Assembly (NCBI GenBank): GCA_902782465.1
Contig: CACZNH010000016.1
Coordinates: 1 to 64,000, forward strand
Source of the DNA: an uncultured Bacteroidales bacterium
GTDB taxonomy: Bacteria; Bacteroidota; Bacteroidia; Bacteroidales; Muribaculaceae
Length of the DNA: 64,000 bases
Direction: 5' to 3'
This document shows, piece by piece, positions 43,501 to 51,535 of this stretch (the stretch's first letter is position 1; every line of letters begins with the position of its first letter). Below the pieces are notes generated by a model that was given only the letters and a program-made list of their open reading frames with translations, was not told the origin of the DNA and made no database searches. The translations under genes and the position numbers were made by a program.

Positions 43501-43682
43501 TCAAGCAATTCATCAAGGCGCAAGACCCATTCACGCTTGAATGGCGTCTGAATGTACCCAAACTTGTCTCGATGGGCTACAGCAACAATGCCATCATCCC
43601 CGGCCGAGTCATCTTCGTTGACGATCAGTTTAAGGGTCTAAACATAATCAAAGACTTCTCTATCAAACTCATCTTGAATTAA
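40527..43682 (+). CDS. Secreted LRR_5 / dockerin-pair protein with a divergent subtilisin-like C-terminal domain
   Basis: 1051 residues. Signal peptide 1-22. LRR_5 repeats about 35-370 (units like AFTGCSGLTSITLPNSITAI). Dockerin-like pair about 394-452 (GDVNNDRQVNISDINAVIN, ADVNQDGTINISDINAVID), then a beta-rich linker. Residues about 600-920 carry, in the S8 order, an Asp motif IIGHIDIGN (D617), a His motif TDHGSMV (H699), an oxyanion-Asn-like segment YYHTSSNIGVND (N778) and a Ser motif YSSLATPFVEVSAAL (S884). The last resembles GTSMATPHVAGAAAL and is followed by the usual helix ending LLRSTAS. I infer a divergent S8 peptidase. The D-H spacing (82) is larger than in subtilisin, and activity is unproven. 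Base composition is clearly more AT-rich than the neighbours. Confidence 0.6.
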   Translation: MMERILKLSLLLLVLLMPATANAYDFVVDGIYYNDNQNGNSVSVTYGDNKYSGVVVVPESITHDGKTYSVTAIGAYAFRDCYDLTGVNLPNTVTKIEDYAFTHCASLSQVNIPNAVEAIGKGAFAECSGLSSIEIPNSVTTLDNFSFIGCTGITRINIPNSVNHIGLYAFANCTGLTSFTIPSSVQAISSRILSNCYNLQSVNIPNSVKTIDIEAFYGCSGLTSIELPNSITTILGSAFTGCSGLTSITLPNSITAISDRMFSHCTSLKSVTIPNTVTSIGKGAFKKCVSLTNVTIPNSVTHIDGWTFMDCTGLTEVTIPESVDSIPYCAFAGCSALKHIQCLSTTPPVMYSDFTFEDNIYKTARISVPASAISAYRGADGWKRFTSIEDLDGTLNGDVNNDRQVNISDINAVINLILSPTTFIPTADVNQDGTINISDINAVIDKIFNPGGNNRAMQIWLTNGSISSFALTDRPKMTCVTDSLIITTTKGRYSFNVYNVRKITYAKSGNSNPINTPLKGLTGNQVRHLTIHFKNGNFSTIYLENLCQLSTLTSGSNGGQYELVVDGRDEKHNYALNEIDSISFGSTSTPSSQTQYQPISLTYLKPINILPIIGHIDIGNRNFYDERGLNDIRIAEAVHIVDMMWKHGGGDYSIEQYQQLMDKLCYCVMNELPLDENAPIEIFLDPNMPFDANYFRTDHGSMVWDVSFSLMKHAHFYGPYIYTQFVNSNPDKIVILGESMFGSTHTRSSIDRGLSNGLPKGLSFAQSENLVYYHTSSNIGVNDDGQVLRKAFHIETFGGNDFSPNFGIYTNVTSNGVHDKTLDSHTLVSHGTLLPNDKDITHYTSGGCKFHVGFNPDVLFIGLPFPYKSPKSGKVWVDDITYSSLATPFVEVSAALCFQMKADIKSADELLDLLRSTASTDTLWHQDEMSVLKLINPKAFILRYLMPQSLPTTVGEGPYVHLEKGFYKGIIFDIPGAEVYIDGEWIPADDTFKQFIKAQDPFTLEWRLNVPKLVSMGYSNNAIIPGRVIFVDDQFKGLNIIKDFSIKLILN

Positions 43683-43761
43683 ACCTGCAAGCCGCCATCA
43701 TTAAAAGAATTGGGTGTCGGCAATGATGGGAGTGCTGATGGCGACGATGTGTCCCAGAATT

Positions 43762-43797
43762 AAACAGGGAAACGAGTGGTTGCTCGTTTCCCTGTTT
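43762..43797. terminator. Perfect 15 bp hairpin, convergent terminator
   Basis: AAACAGGGAAACGAG (43762-43776) and CTCGTTTCCCTGTTT (43783-43797) around TGGTTG, between two convergent genes. The T-run is inside the stem ends on both strands. Confidence 0.7.
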
Positions 43798-43893
43798 AAT
43801 AAATATATATGTTGTTCAAGTTGTCGGTATGTTGTCTTGGTTGTCTGAAAAATTACTCTTGGGGGAGGCGGCGGAAGCCTTCGCCGAGGATTT

Positions 43894-44772
43894 CTAGAGG
43901 ACGGAACGCAGCTTAATCATGTCGGAACGGTCGAGGGTGACGTAGAGCATGTTGCGCTCATTGCCCTTGTAGAGGCCGGTACCGGAGATGAGGGTGCCAC
44001 CGCGCTTGATGTCGTTGATGATGTAGTCGCGCACGGCCTCGGCCTTGTCAGTGACGATGAACATGGTCTTGTAGGTCTTCATACCGTCCACCACGAGGTC
44101 AATCACCTTGCCCTCGATGAAGATGATGATGATGGAGTAGATGGGCAGGCGGATGTCACCGAAGGCGACAAGGGTGCTCAACGTGATGATGCCATCGACA
44201 ATCATGACGAGGGTACCAAGGGAAATCTTGGTGTACTTGTGCAGAATCATCGAGATGATGTCCGAACCGCCGCTGGTAGCGCCGGAACGGAAAATCAGAC
44301 CGATGGCAACGCCGTAGATGATACCGGCAACGACAGTATTGAGGAAGTAGTCGGGACGGAACCAGCCGCCGTGATGGGGAATCTCAACCATCGACTTCAT
44401 CATCGAGGGGTCAACGGTAGAGGTGATGGCGCCGTCAAGGATGACGGGATTATAACCCCACCAGCTCTCGAGGACGAAGGTGAACAGGAATATCAGCGCC
44501 GTCGAGACGATGGTCTTGACGCCGAATTTGGGACCCAAAACCCAGGTGCCGATGATGAGCAGGGGGATATCCATGCAGATGGCGTAAAGCGAAATCTTCC
44601 AGGGCCACAGCGTGTTGAACACGTTGGAGAGACCGTAGGTGCCGCCGGGCGCCATCAGATAGGGGTTCACAAACATCACGTCACCAATGGCAAACAGCAG
44701 ACTACCAATGGTGAGCAGGACGTAAGCCATTACTTCCTGCCATAATTTTTTCTTGGGATCAATCTTAATCAT
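43894..44772 (-). CDS. YitT family membrane protein (DUF161 + DUF2179)
   Basis: 292 residues from ATG 44772 (a TTG at 44784 is an in-frame alternative). Five to six membrane segments (AYVLLTIGSLLFAIGDVMF, ISLYAICMDIPLLIIGTWVL, IVSTALIFLFTFVLE, VVAGIIYGVAIGLIF, LGTLVMIVDGIITLSTLVAF). The conserved PGGTYGLS and RSGATSGGSDIIS loops are characteristic of YitT/DUF161. The cytosolic C-terminal DUF2179 domain (about 215-292) contains RGGTLISGTGLYKGNERNML. Function of the family is unsettled; a transporter-like role has been proposed. Confidence 0.9.
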   Translation of the reverse strand: MIKIDPKKKLWQEVMAYVLLTIGSLLFAIGDVMFVNPYLMAPGGTYGLSNVFNTLWPWKISLYAICMDIPLLIIGTWVLGPKFGVKTIVSTALIFLFTFVLESWWGYNPVILDGAITSTVDPSMMKSMVEIPHHGGWFRPDYFLNTVVAGIIYGVAIGLIFRSGATSGGSDIISMILHKYTKISLGTLVMIVDGIITLSTLVAFGDIRLPIYSIIIIFIEGKVIDLVVDGMKTYKTMFIVTDKAEAVRDYIINDIKRGGTLISGTGLYKGNERNMLYVTLDRSDMIKLRSVL

Positions 44773-44794
44773 ATCTTTTCTCAAATTTTGGGCG

Positions 44795-44802
44795 CAAAGG
44801 TA
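44795..44802 (-). promoter_or_regulatory. -7 element of yitT-like gene
   Basis: TACCTTTG on the minus strand, 22 nt before ATG 44772. Confidence 0.6.
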
Positions 44803-44880
44803 CTACTATTTTTCCTAACAACACCTCCCTATCTGAAGAAAAAAATCGGTTCAAGATTACGAAATATGAGAAAAACTCAC

Positions 44881-44888
44881 TATCTTTG
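44881..44888 (+). promoter_or_regulatory. -7 element of deoD
   Basis: TATCTTTG, 37 nt before ATG 44926. Confidence 0.65.
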
Positions 44889-44925
44889 GCGGTTAATAGC
44901 AACTAAACTTTAATTAAGATATATT

Positions 44926-45636
44926 ATGGCTAACAAAACACCTACTCCGCACATCGGCGCCAAGTATGGCGAGATTGCACCCACAGTGATCATGGCTGGC
45001 GACCCCTTGCGCGCCAAGATGATGGCAGAACGTTACCTGGAGAATCCCAAACTTTATAACGAGGTTCGCGGAATGCTCGGTTTTACGGGCACCTACAAGG
45101 GCAAACCCGTTTCGGTACAGGGCCACGGCATGGGTATTCCCTCGATTGGCATCTACAGCTACGAGTTGTTCAACTTCTATGATGTAAAGACCATCATCCG
45201 CGTGGGCTCGGCCGGCTCGATGCATCCTGACCTGCACATCGGTGACCTGGTGATGGCAATGGGCGCCTGCACCAACAGCGCATATGCAATGCAATTCCAC
45301 CTGCCTGGCGTTTATGCCCCGATTGCCGACTTCGGTCTGCTGCGTTCGGCCGTCGAGAAGGCCGAGGAACTGGGCTACCGTTACAAGGTGGGCAACGTAT
45401 ATTCGTCGGACGTCTTCTACGATGACACCCCCGACACCAGCCAATGGCAGAAGATGGGCGTGCTGGCCGTAGAGATGGAAGCTCCCGCACTGTACATGAA
45501 CGCAGCCCGCAGCGGTGCCCGCGCCCTGTGCATGTGCACCATCAGCGACTCGCTCATCACCGGCGAGGTGACCACCGCCGAGGAGCGCCAGAACAACTTC
45601 ACCCAGATGATGGATGTAGCTTTCGGAATTATCTGA
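44926..45636 (+). CDS. deoD: Purine-nucleoside phosphorylase, DeoD type
   Basis: 236 residues, the standard size of hexameric bacterial PNP. Phosphorolysis of purine (deoxy)nucleosides to free base and (deoxy)ribose 1-phosphate. Seen: [13 protein letters not shown], the phosphate site [36 protein letters not shown], ribose-binding [12 protein letters not shown], and the catalytic Asp in [11 protein letters not shown]. It opens a co-directional run including the flavoenzyme downstream, 55 bp apart with a CCCTAATTTCTAGTTTCTAG-type spacer repeat. Confidence 0.95.
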   Translation: MANKTPTPHIGAKYGEIAPTVIMAGDPLRAKMMAERYLENPKLYNEVRGMLGFTGTYKGKPVSVQGHGMGIPSIGIYSYELFNFYDVKTIIRVGSAGSMHPDLHIGDLVMAMGACTNSAYAMQFHLPGVYAPIADFGLLRSAVEKAEELGYRYKVGNVYSSDVFYDDTPDTSQWQKMGVLAVEMEAPALYMNAARSGARALCMCTISDSLITGEVTTAEERQNNFTQMMDVAFGII

Positions 45637-45691
45637 TTTAGTCCCTAATTTCTAGTTTCTAGTTGCAGAAACTGATAAAAAGGAATTCATT

Positions 45692-46678
45692 ATGGCAATG
45701 TTATCCAGAATCACCGAGCTGTTTGAAATCGACTATCCTGTGATTTCGGGCGGCATGGTGTGGTGCAGCGGGTGGGAACTTGCTGCTGCCGTGAGCAATG
45801 CCGGCGGCCTGGGACTGATTGGTGCCGGTTCGATGACACCAACGGTGCTGCGTGAGCACATCTTGAAGTGCCGCAAGGCGACGCCGTACCCCTTTGGCGT
45901 GAACGTGCCGCTGATGCGTCCCGAGGCCGAGGAACTGATGAAAGTCATCGCCGAGGAGAAAGTCCGTGTGGTATTTACCTCGGCTGGCAGCCCCAAGAAA
46001 TGGACCACCTGGCTGCACGAGCGCAAAATCAAGGTGGTGCATGTTGTTTCATCGTCGGCACAAGCCGTCAAGTGCGAGGAAGCCGGAGTGGACGCCATTG
46101 TTGCCGAAGGATTTGAGGCCGGAGGTCATAACGGCAAAGAGGAAACCACGACGATGTGCCTGATTCCCGCTGTACGCCAAGCCACTAGCCTGCCACTGAT
46201 TGCCGCAGGCGGCATCGTCACAGGCGATGCCATGCTGGCGGTAGAGTCTATGGGTGCCGACGGTGTGCAACTCGGTACGCTGTTTGCACTGACCCAGGAG
46301 AGCTCTGCTCATGAGAATTTCAAGCGCCTGTGCCTTAACCTCAACGAGGGCGACACAAAACTCCACTTCAGAAAGCTCTCGCCAACCCGTCTGGTAAAGA
46401 ACGAATTCCAAGCCTCGGTACAAGAGGCCGAAAACCGTGGCGCTAGCGAGGAGGAACTGCTTGAGCTCATCGGCATCGGCAAGACCCGCACAGGAATCTT
46501 TGAGGGTGACGTCGAGAACGGCGAAATCGAGATTGGCCAGGCGGCCTCGTTACTGAAAGGTCGTGAAATAGAATCGGCCGACATGGTGATGCAACGATTC
46601 GTACGTGAATACTACGTTGCTCGCCGCCAGCTCATCAACCAGGCCATGGAAGAGCAGGTTTCCAGAAGAACTTTTTAA
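45692..46678 (+). CDS. FMN-dependent nitronate monooxygenase / FabK-like enoyl reductase family protein
   Basis: 328 residues, TIM-barrel flavoprotein of the NPD/NMO family. Seen: PVISGGMVWCSGWELAAAVS near the N-terminus, AGGLGLIGAGSMT, GVNVPLM, the FMN/active-site loop AEGFEAGGHNGKEE and LPLIAAGGIVTGDAMLAVE with VQLGTLFALT. The same fold includes nitronate monooxygenase and the enoyl-ACP reductase FabK. The His in GGHNG occurs in both, so substrate remains open. In an organism where FabI has not been seen, FabK activity would matter; this window cannot tell. A second Met (45698) is a possible start. Confidence 0.82.
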   Translation: MAMLSRITELFEIDYPVISGGMVWCSGWELAAAVSNAGGLGLIGAGSMTPTVLREHILKCRKATPYPFGVNVPLMRPEAEELMKVIAEEKVRVVFTSAGSPKKWTTWLHERKIKVVHVVSSSAQAVKCEEAGVDAIVAEGFEAGGHNGKEETTTMCLIPAVRQATSLPLIAAGGIVTGDAMLAVESMGADGVQLGTLFALTQESSAHENFKRLCLNLNEGDTKLHFRKLSPTRLVKNEFQASVQEAENRGASEEELLELIGIGKTRTGIFEGDVENGEIEIGQAASLLKGREIESADMVMQRFVREYYVARRQLINQAMEEQVSRRTF

Positions 46679-46726
46679 TGATTACCAACTTAAACAAAGA
46701 CCTAAAGATAACACAAACAAAATATT

Positions 46727-47209
46727 ATGTCACAGTGGTTTGAATGCAAAGTGAAATATGACCGCATGATGGATAACGGCGTGATGAAAACCGTCTCCGA
46801 ACCTTATCTGGTGGACGCATTGTCATTTACCGAGGCAGAGGCCCGCATCACCGACAAGATGCAGCCTTACATCAGTGGCGAGTTCAAGGTTGACGCCGTG
46901 AAGCGCGTGAATCTGAGCGACATCTTCTATAATGAAGGTGGCGACCGCTGGTATAAGGTGAAGACCAACTTCATCACCATCGACGAGAAAACCGCAGTGG
47001 AGAAGCGCACAGCCAGCTACCAGCTGGTACAGGCCAGCGACTTCAAGGGCGCTCTGACGACCTTCATGGAAGGCATGAACGACACCATGGCCGACTTTGA
47101 AATCGCCTCTATCACCGAGACGCCGCTGATGGACGTCTTTCCCGTTGACCTGAGTGAGACCCGCGCCGACCGCGAGGCCCGTCAGAAAGCACATAACAAC
47201 AAGGACTGA
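46727..47209 (+). CDS. DUF4494 domain protein
   Basis: 160 residues, a conserved Bacteroidetes family of unknown function (DUF4494), recognised by MSQWFECKVKYDRM near the N-terminus, EPYLVDALSFTEAEARI, the central DRWYKVKTNFITIDEKTAVEKR and DFEIASITETPLMDVFPVDL. No signal peptide or membrane segment; probably cytoplasmic and compact. It is separated from the PLP-binding YggS gene by only 6 nt, so the two are translated from one message. Confidence 0.85.
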   Translation: MSQWFECKVKYDRMMDNGVMKTVSEPYLVDALSFTEAEARITDKMQPYISGEFKVDAVKRVNLSDIFYNEGGDRWYKVKTNFITIDEKTAVEKRTASYQLVQASDFKGALTTFMEGMNDTMADFEIASITETPLMDVFPVDLSETRADREARQKAHNNKD

Positions 47210-47215
47210 GGCGAC

Positions 47216-47887
47216 ATGGCTAGCATCAAAGAGAATCTTGAGAACGTCACCGCGCAACTGCCCTCTGGCGTACGTCTTGTAGCCGTCTCAAAGTTCCATC
47301 CCGTGGAGGAACTTGCCGAAGCCTACGAGGCCGGACAACGCCTGTTCGGCGAGAACCGTGCCCAAGAACTCATCGCCAAGGCTCCACAACTGCCCGACGA
47401 CATCCGCTGGCACTTCATCGGCCACCTGCAGAAGAACAAGGTGCGTGCCATCATGCCCCATGTGAGCGTGATTGAGAGCGTTGACAGCGTCAAGCTGCTG
47501 GAGCTTATTGAGAAAGAGGCTGCGCGCATCGACCGCAAGGTGGATGTGCTGCTGCAGCTGCATGTGGCACAAGAGGAGACCAAGAGCGGATTCAGCGTCG
47601 AGGAATTGCTGGAGGCTGGTGAAAACGGGCTGTTAACCTGCTATGACCACGTGCGGGTGTGCGGGCTGATGGCCATGGCATCACTCACCGACGACATGGA
47701 GCAGGTGGCACAGGAGTTCGACCTGGTGCGCCGCACCTATCTCATCTTGAAGGACGGCTGCTTTGACGATTGCGCCGAATTCTTCGAGCTGAGCATGGGC
47801 ATGAGCGACGACTGGCAGGTTGCCGTGAAATATGGAGCAACGCTTGTGCGCATTGGAACCGCCATCTTCGGTCCCCGCTCCTACTGA
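47216..47887 (+). CDS. YggS family PLP homeostasis protein
   Basis: 223 residues, TIM-barrel PLP-binding protein without known catalytic activity that buffers pyridoxal phosphate (PLPBP/YggS/PROSC family). PLP lysine K26 in LVAVSKFHPVEE, GENRAQELIAKA, the family signature WHFIGHLQKNKVR, CGLMAMASL, and C-terminal LSMGMSDDWQVAVKYGATLVRIGTAIFG. Directly behind DUF4494, suggesting a functional tie. Confidence 0.94.
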   Translation: MASIKENLENVTAQLPSGVRLVAVSKFHPVEELAEAYEAGQRLFGENRAQELIAKAPQLPDDIRWHFIGHLQKNKVRAIMPHVSVIESVDSVKLLELIEKEAARIDRKVDVLLQLHVAQEETKSGFSVEELLEAGENGLLTCYDHVRVCGLMAMASLTDDMEQVAQEFDLVRRTYLILKDGCFDDCAEFFELSMGMSDDWQVAVKYGATLVRIGTAIFGPRSY

Positions 47888-47934
47888 TTTCCCGAAAAAA
47901 AGACCCAGAATACGGCATTTTGAAAAAAATGTCG

Positions 47935-47942
47935 TATTTTTG
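47935..47942 (+). promoter_or_regulatory. -7 element of the MFS transporter gene
   Basis: TATTTTTG, 49 nt before ATG 47992. Confidence 0.6.
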
Positions 47943-47991
47943 CCAAAAAATAACACAAAACAAACATTAATAACCAATAAAAAGAACCAAA

Positions 47992-49245
47992 ATGACAACA
48001 GAAAAGAAAAACGGAGCATTGGTGTCAATTATCGCCATGATGTTCCTCTTTGCCATGATTGCGTTTGTAACGAACATGGCTGCGCCTTTTGGCACCATCT
48101 GGAAAGAGCATTACAGCTGGGCCGGCATGATGGGCAACATGATGAACTTTGCTGCTTACCTGTTCATGGGTATTCCCGCTGGCATCATGATTACCAAAAT
48201 CGGTTACAAGAAGACCGCCCTCGTAGCACTTGCATTGGGCTTTATTGGCATGCTGGTGCAGTACTTATCTAGTCTGATGGACGCAAGCGCCATCAGCACC
48301 TATGTGGTTTACCTGCTGGGTGCCTTCATCTGCGGTTTCTGCGTCTGCATCCTCAACACCGTTGTAAACCCCATGCTTAACCTGCTTGGTGGCGGTGGCA
48401 ACCGTGGTAACCAGTTGATTCAGACCGGTGGCTCATTGAACTCACTCGCTGCAACCCTGACGCCTATGCTGGCTGGTCTCATGATTGGTGAAATCACCAA
48501 GGACACCTCACTGGTAGCCGTTCAGCCTTTGCTGCTTATCGCGCTGGCTATCTTTGCCGTCTCATTCTGCATCATCTATTTCACCAAATTGCAGGAGCCC
48601 GAGACCGAAGCCCAGAACGTCATGAGTGGCGTGAAAGGTGCGCTCAGTTATCGTCACCTTGTGCTCGGTATCATCGCCATCTTCTTCTATGTGGGTATCG
48701 AGGTCGGCATCCCTGGACAGCTATTGTTCTACCTGGGCGAACCCGTTGCTAATGGCGGTGTCTTGGGCAGTATGGCCATTGCAGGCACCATCGCTGGTAT
48801 TTACTGGCTGCTCATGCTTGTTGGCCGATTCAGCAGTTCACTCATCTCGGGCAAGGTTTCGCCGCGCGCCCAACTCATTTGCACATCAGCGCTAGCGATT
48901 ATCCTGCTGCTGATTGCAATCTTCATGCCCGAAGACATCAAGATGACCCTCAAGGGTGCTGAAGTTCCCGTCAAGGTTCTGTTCATCATCCTGTGCGGTA
49001 TCTGCACGTCGGTAATGTGGGGTGTTGTCTTCAACCTCGCTACCGAGGGCTTGGGCAAATTCACCGCTGCCGCTTCCGGTCTGTTCATGACCATGGTTGT
49101 CGGTGGTGGCGTGATGCCTCTCATCCAGAACCTCATGGCTGAGAAAATTGGCGACATCCAGAGCTATTGGCTCGTTGTAGCCATGCTGGCCTACATGCTG
49201 TTCTACGCCCTCGTTGGCAGCAAGCCCGCCAAGAAAGCTGAATAA
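47992..49245 (+). CDS. Sugar MFS transporter (FucP-like)
   Basis: 417 residues with about 12 transmembrane helices, major facilitator superfamily of the fucose/glucose/NagP-type H+ symporter group. Seen: MMFLFAMIAFVTNMAAPFGTIWKEHYS in TM1, GIPAGIMITKIGYKKTALVALALG (MFS motif A equivalent), NPMLNLLGGGGNRGNQLIQTGGSLNSLAATLTP (central FucP-type signature) and FTAAASGLFMTMVVGGGVMP. The sugar is not defined. A terminator follows. Confidence 0.88.
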   Translation: MTTEKKNGALVSIIAMMFLFAMIAFVTNMAAPFGTIWKEHYSWAGMMGNMMNFAAYLFMGIPAGIMITKIGYKKTALVALALGFIGMLVQYLSSLMDASAISTYVVYLLGAFICGFCVCILNTVVNPMLNLLGGGGNRGNQLIQTGGSLNSLAATLTPMLAGLMIGEITKDTSLVAVQPLLLIALAIFAVSFCIIYFTKLQEPETEAQNVMSGVKGALSYRHLVLGIIAIFFYVGIEVGIPGQLLFYLGEPVANGGVLGSMAIAGTIAGIYWLLMLVGRFSSSLISGKVSPRAQLICTSALAIILLLIAIFMPEDIKMTLKGAEVPVKVLFIILCGICTSVMWGVVFNLATEGLGKFTAAASGLFMTMVVGGGVMPLIQNLMAEKIGDIQSYWLVVAMLAYMLFYALVGSKPAKKAE

Positions 49246-49273
49246 AGCCGTTACAGGCTGATTATCAACCATA

Positions 49274-49316
49274 AAACCGGGGTCGCACTCTTCTAATGCG
49301 GCCCCGTTTTGTTTTT
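49274..49316 (+). terminator. Intrinsic terminator of the MFS transporter gene
   Basis: CGGGGTCGCA (49278-49287) and TGCGGCCCCG (49297-49306), followed by TTTTGTTTTTG. Confidence 0.8.
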
Positions 49317-49365
49317 GTTGATAAAAATGTGTGGCGCAAAATGTCGCACATCAAAAAAAAAGTTG

Positions 49366-49373
49366 TATTTTTG
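49366..49373 (+). promoter_or_regulatory. -7 element of tkt
   Basis: TATTTTTG, 35 nt before ATG 49409. It excludes an in-frame upstream start at 49331. Confidence 0.6.
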
Positions 49374-49408
49374 TAGTTTGGAAAAAGAACTTTAAAACCT
49401 CAATAATT

Positions 49409-51439
49409 ATGATTGATTCCAAGCTGATGACACGCGCGGCAGACAACATCCGAATCCTTGCCGCATCGATGGTTGAACAAGCCAAGTCTGGTCACCCTGG
49501 CGGCGCCATGGGTGGTGCCGATTTTGTGAACGTCCTGTTCTCGAAGTATCTGGTTACCGACCCCGACAATCCCTCGTGGTTTGCCCGTGACCGTTTCTTC
49601 CTTGACCCCGGCCACATGTCACCCATGCTCTATAGTGTGCTGCACCTTGCCGGCCGATACACGACCGACGACATCAAGGCATTCCGCTCATGGGGAAGCA
49701 TCACACCGGGACATCCCGAACTGGATGTCGAGCACGGCGTGGAGAACACGTCCGGTCCGCTGGGACAAGGTCATGTGATGGCCGTGGGGTGTGCCATTGC
49801 CGAGCGCTTCATCGCCACACACTACAGCGAAGTGTTCGCCCACAAGACCTATGCCTTCATCAGTGATGGTGGCGTACAGGAGGGCATCTCGCAGGAGTCA
49901 GCCCGTATTGCCGGTTATCTGGGATTGAACAATCTGATTATGTTCTATGACAGCAACACGGTACAGCTCTCGACCGACTGTGATGCCGTGAGCAACGAAG
50001 ATACCGCGATGAAATATCGCGCGTGGAACTGGAACGTCATCGAGTGTGACGGAACAGACCCCGTCGCACTGGCCGATGCCCTGGACAAGGCACTTGCCGA
50101 GGAACAACGCCCCACCATCATCATTGGCCATACCATCATGGGACGCGGCTGCGTGACTGCCGAAGGCGAGAATTTCGAGGGCAAGTGCAGCACCCACGGC
50201 AACCCGTTGAGCAAGTCGGGTGCCGACTACGGCAAGACCATTGAGCATCTGGGAGGTGACCCCGAGAATCCCTGGACGGTATTCCCCGAGGTAGCAGAGC
50301 TGTACGCCCAGCGAGCCGAGGAACAGCGCAAAATAGTCGCTGAACGCAAACGTGCCATCGACGCTTGGGCACAGCAGAATCCCGAGCGAATGCAGCAGTT
50401 ACAAGACTATATCGACGGTAAGGCTCCCCAGGTGGACTATGCCGCCATCGAGCACAAGCCCGGCATCGCCACCCGCGCCGCCAGCGCCAACGTGCTTGCC
50501 ACCCTGGCCAAGGAGGTTGAAAACATGATTGTCTCGTCGGCCGACCTTGCCAACAGTGACAAGACCGACGGCTTCCTCAAGGTGCGCGGCGCCTTCAAGA
50601 CCCATGATTTCACGGGCGGCTTCCTGCATGCCGGTGTGTCGGAGCTGGCCATGGCCGCTATCATTAACGGTATGGCACTGCATGGTGGCGTGATTGCCGC
50701 CTGCGGCACGTTCTTCGTCTTCAGTGACTACATCAAACCCGCCGCACGCCTGTCGGCCCTCATGGAGCTGCCCGTCAAGTTCATCTGGACGCACGACGCC
50801 TTCCGCGTGGGCGAGGATGGTCCCACCCATGAGCCCGTCGAGCAAGAGGCACAAATCCGCCTGATGGAAGAGTTGCAGAACCACCATGGCCGCAACAGTA
50901 TGCTCGTGCTGCGTCCCGCCGATGCTGCCGAGACCTCGGTGGCTTGGAAAATGGCGATGGAAAACAACCTGACACCTACCGCACTGATTCTTTCTCGCCA
51001 AAATATCGATGACCTGCCTTCGGCATCGGGCAACCGCTATGCCGATGCCCTGGGAGCAGAGCGGGGTGGCTACATCGTCATCAAGCAGGACAAGCCCTAT
51101 GTCGTGCTCGTGGGTAACGGCTCGGAAGTCGCTACACTGGTCGCTGCCAACGCAATCATCAAGGAACAAGGCATCAAGGCTCAAGTGGTCTCAGTTCCTT
51201 CTATCGGCCTGTTCCTCAATCAGGATGCTGATTACCGCAATGAGGTCATTCCTGCTGACGTTCCCGCCTTTGGCCTCACCTCTGGACTGCCCAGCACGCT
51301 GCGCCGTGTGGTTCCCACTGGACGCATCTACGGTCTTGACCACTTCGGTGCATCAGCCCCCTATAAGGTCCTTGACGAGAAGTTCGGTTTCACCCCTGAA
51401 AACATCGCCAACGAAATCCTGCAGTCGTTGAAGGGATAG
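49409..51439 (+). CDS. tkt: Transketolase
   Basis: 676 residues from ATG 49409. A thiamine-diphosphate enzyme that shuttles two-carbon units in the non-oxidative pentose phosphate pathway. Seen: KSGHPGGAMGGADF, ENTSGPLGQGHVMAVG, the ThDP/Mg motif GGVQEGISQESARIAGYLGLNN ending in FYDSN, and the C-terminal pyrimidine domain with GVSELAMAAIINGMA, THDAFRVGEDGPTHEPVEQ and LRPADAAET. Functionally linked with rpiB (30984) in the same pathway, though the genes are far apart here. Confidence 0.97.
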   Translation: MIDSKLMTRAADNIRILAASMVEQAKSGHPGGAMGGADFVNVLFSKYLVTDPDNPSWFARDRFFLDPGHMSPMLYSVLHLAGRYTTDDIKAFRSWGSITPGHPELDVEHGVENTSGPLGQGHVMAVGCAIAERFIATHYSEVFAHKTYAFISDGGVQEGISQESARIAGYLGLNNLIMFYDSNTVQLSTDCDAVSNEDTAMKYRAWNWNVIECDGTDPVALADALDKALAEEQRPTIIIGHTIMGRGCVTAEGENFEGKCSTHGNPLSKSGADYGKTIEHLGGDPENPWTVFPEVAELYAQRAEEQRKIVAERKRAIDAWAQQNPERMQQLQDYIDGKAPQVDYAAIEHKPGIATRAASANVLATLAKEVENMIVSSADLANSDKTDGFLKVRGAFKTHDFTGGFLHAGVSELAMAAIINGMALHGGVIAACGTFFVFSDYIKPAARLSALMELPVKFIWTHDAFRVGEDGPTHEPVEQEAQIRLMEELQNHHGRNSMLVLRPADAAETSVAWKMAMENNLTPTALILSRQNIDDLPSASGNRYADALGAERGGYIVIKQDKPYVVLVGNGSEVATLVAANAIIKEQGIKAQVVSVPSIGLFLNQDADYRNEVIPADVPAFGLTSGLPSTLRRVVPTGRIYGLDHFGASAPYKVLDEKFGFTPENIANEILQSLKG

Positions 51440-51527
51440 TTTGCCTGATTTAGCGGTTTTTCAGAACACAAAAGTTGTCATTCGTGATTTTTTCTCAAAA
51501 AAATTTTTCGGGATAACAAAAAAACAC

Positions 51528-51535
51528 TACTTTTG
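51528..51535 (+). promoter_or_regulatory. -7 element of ompA-like gene
   Basis: TACTTTTG, about 99 nt before ATG 51635. Another in-frame ATG at 51533 overlaps this element and is rejected as start. Confidence 0.6.
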
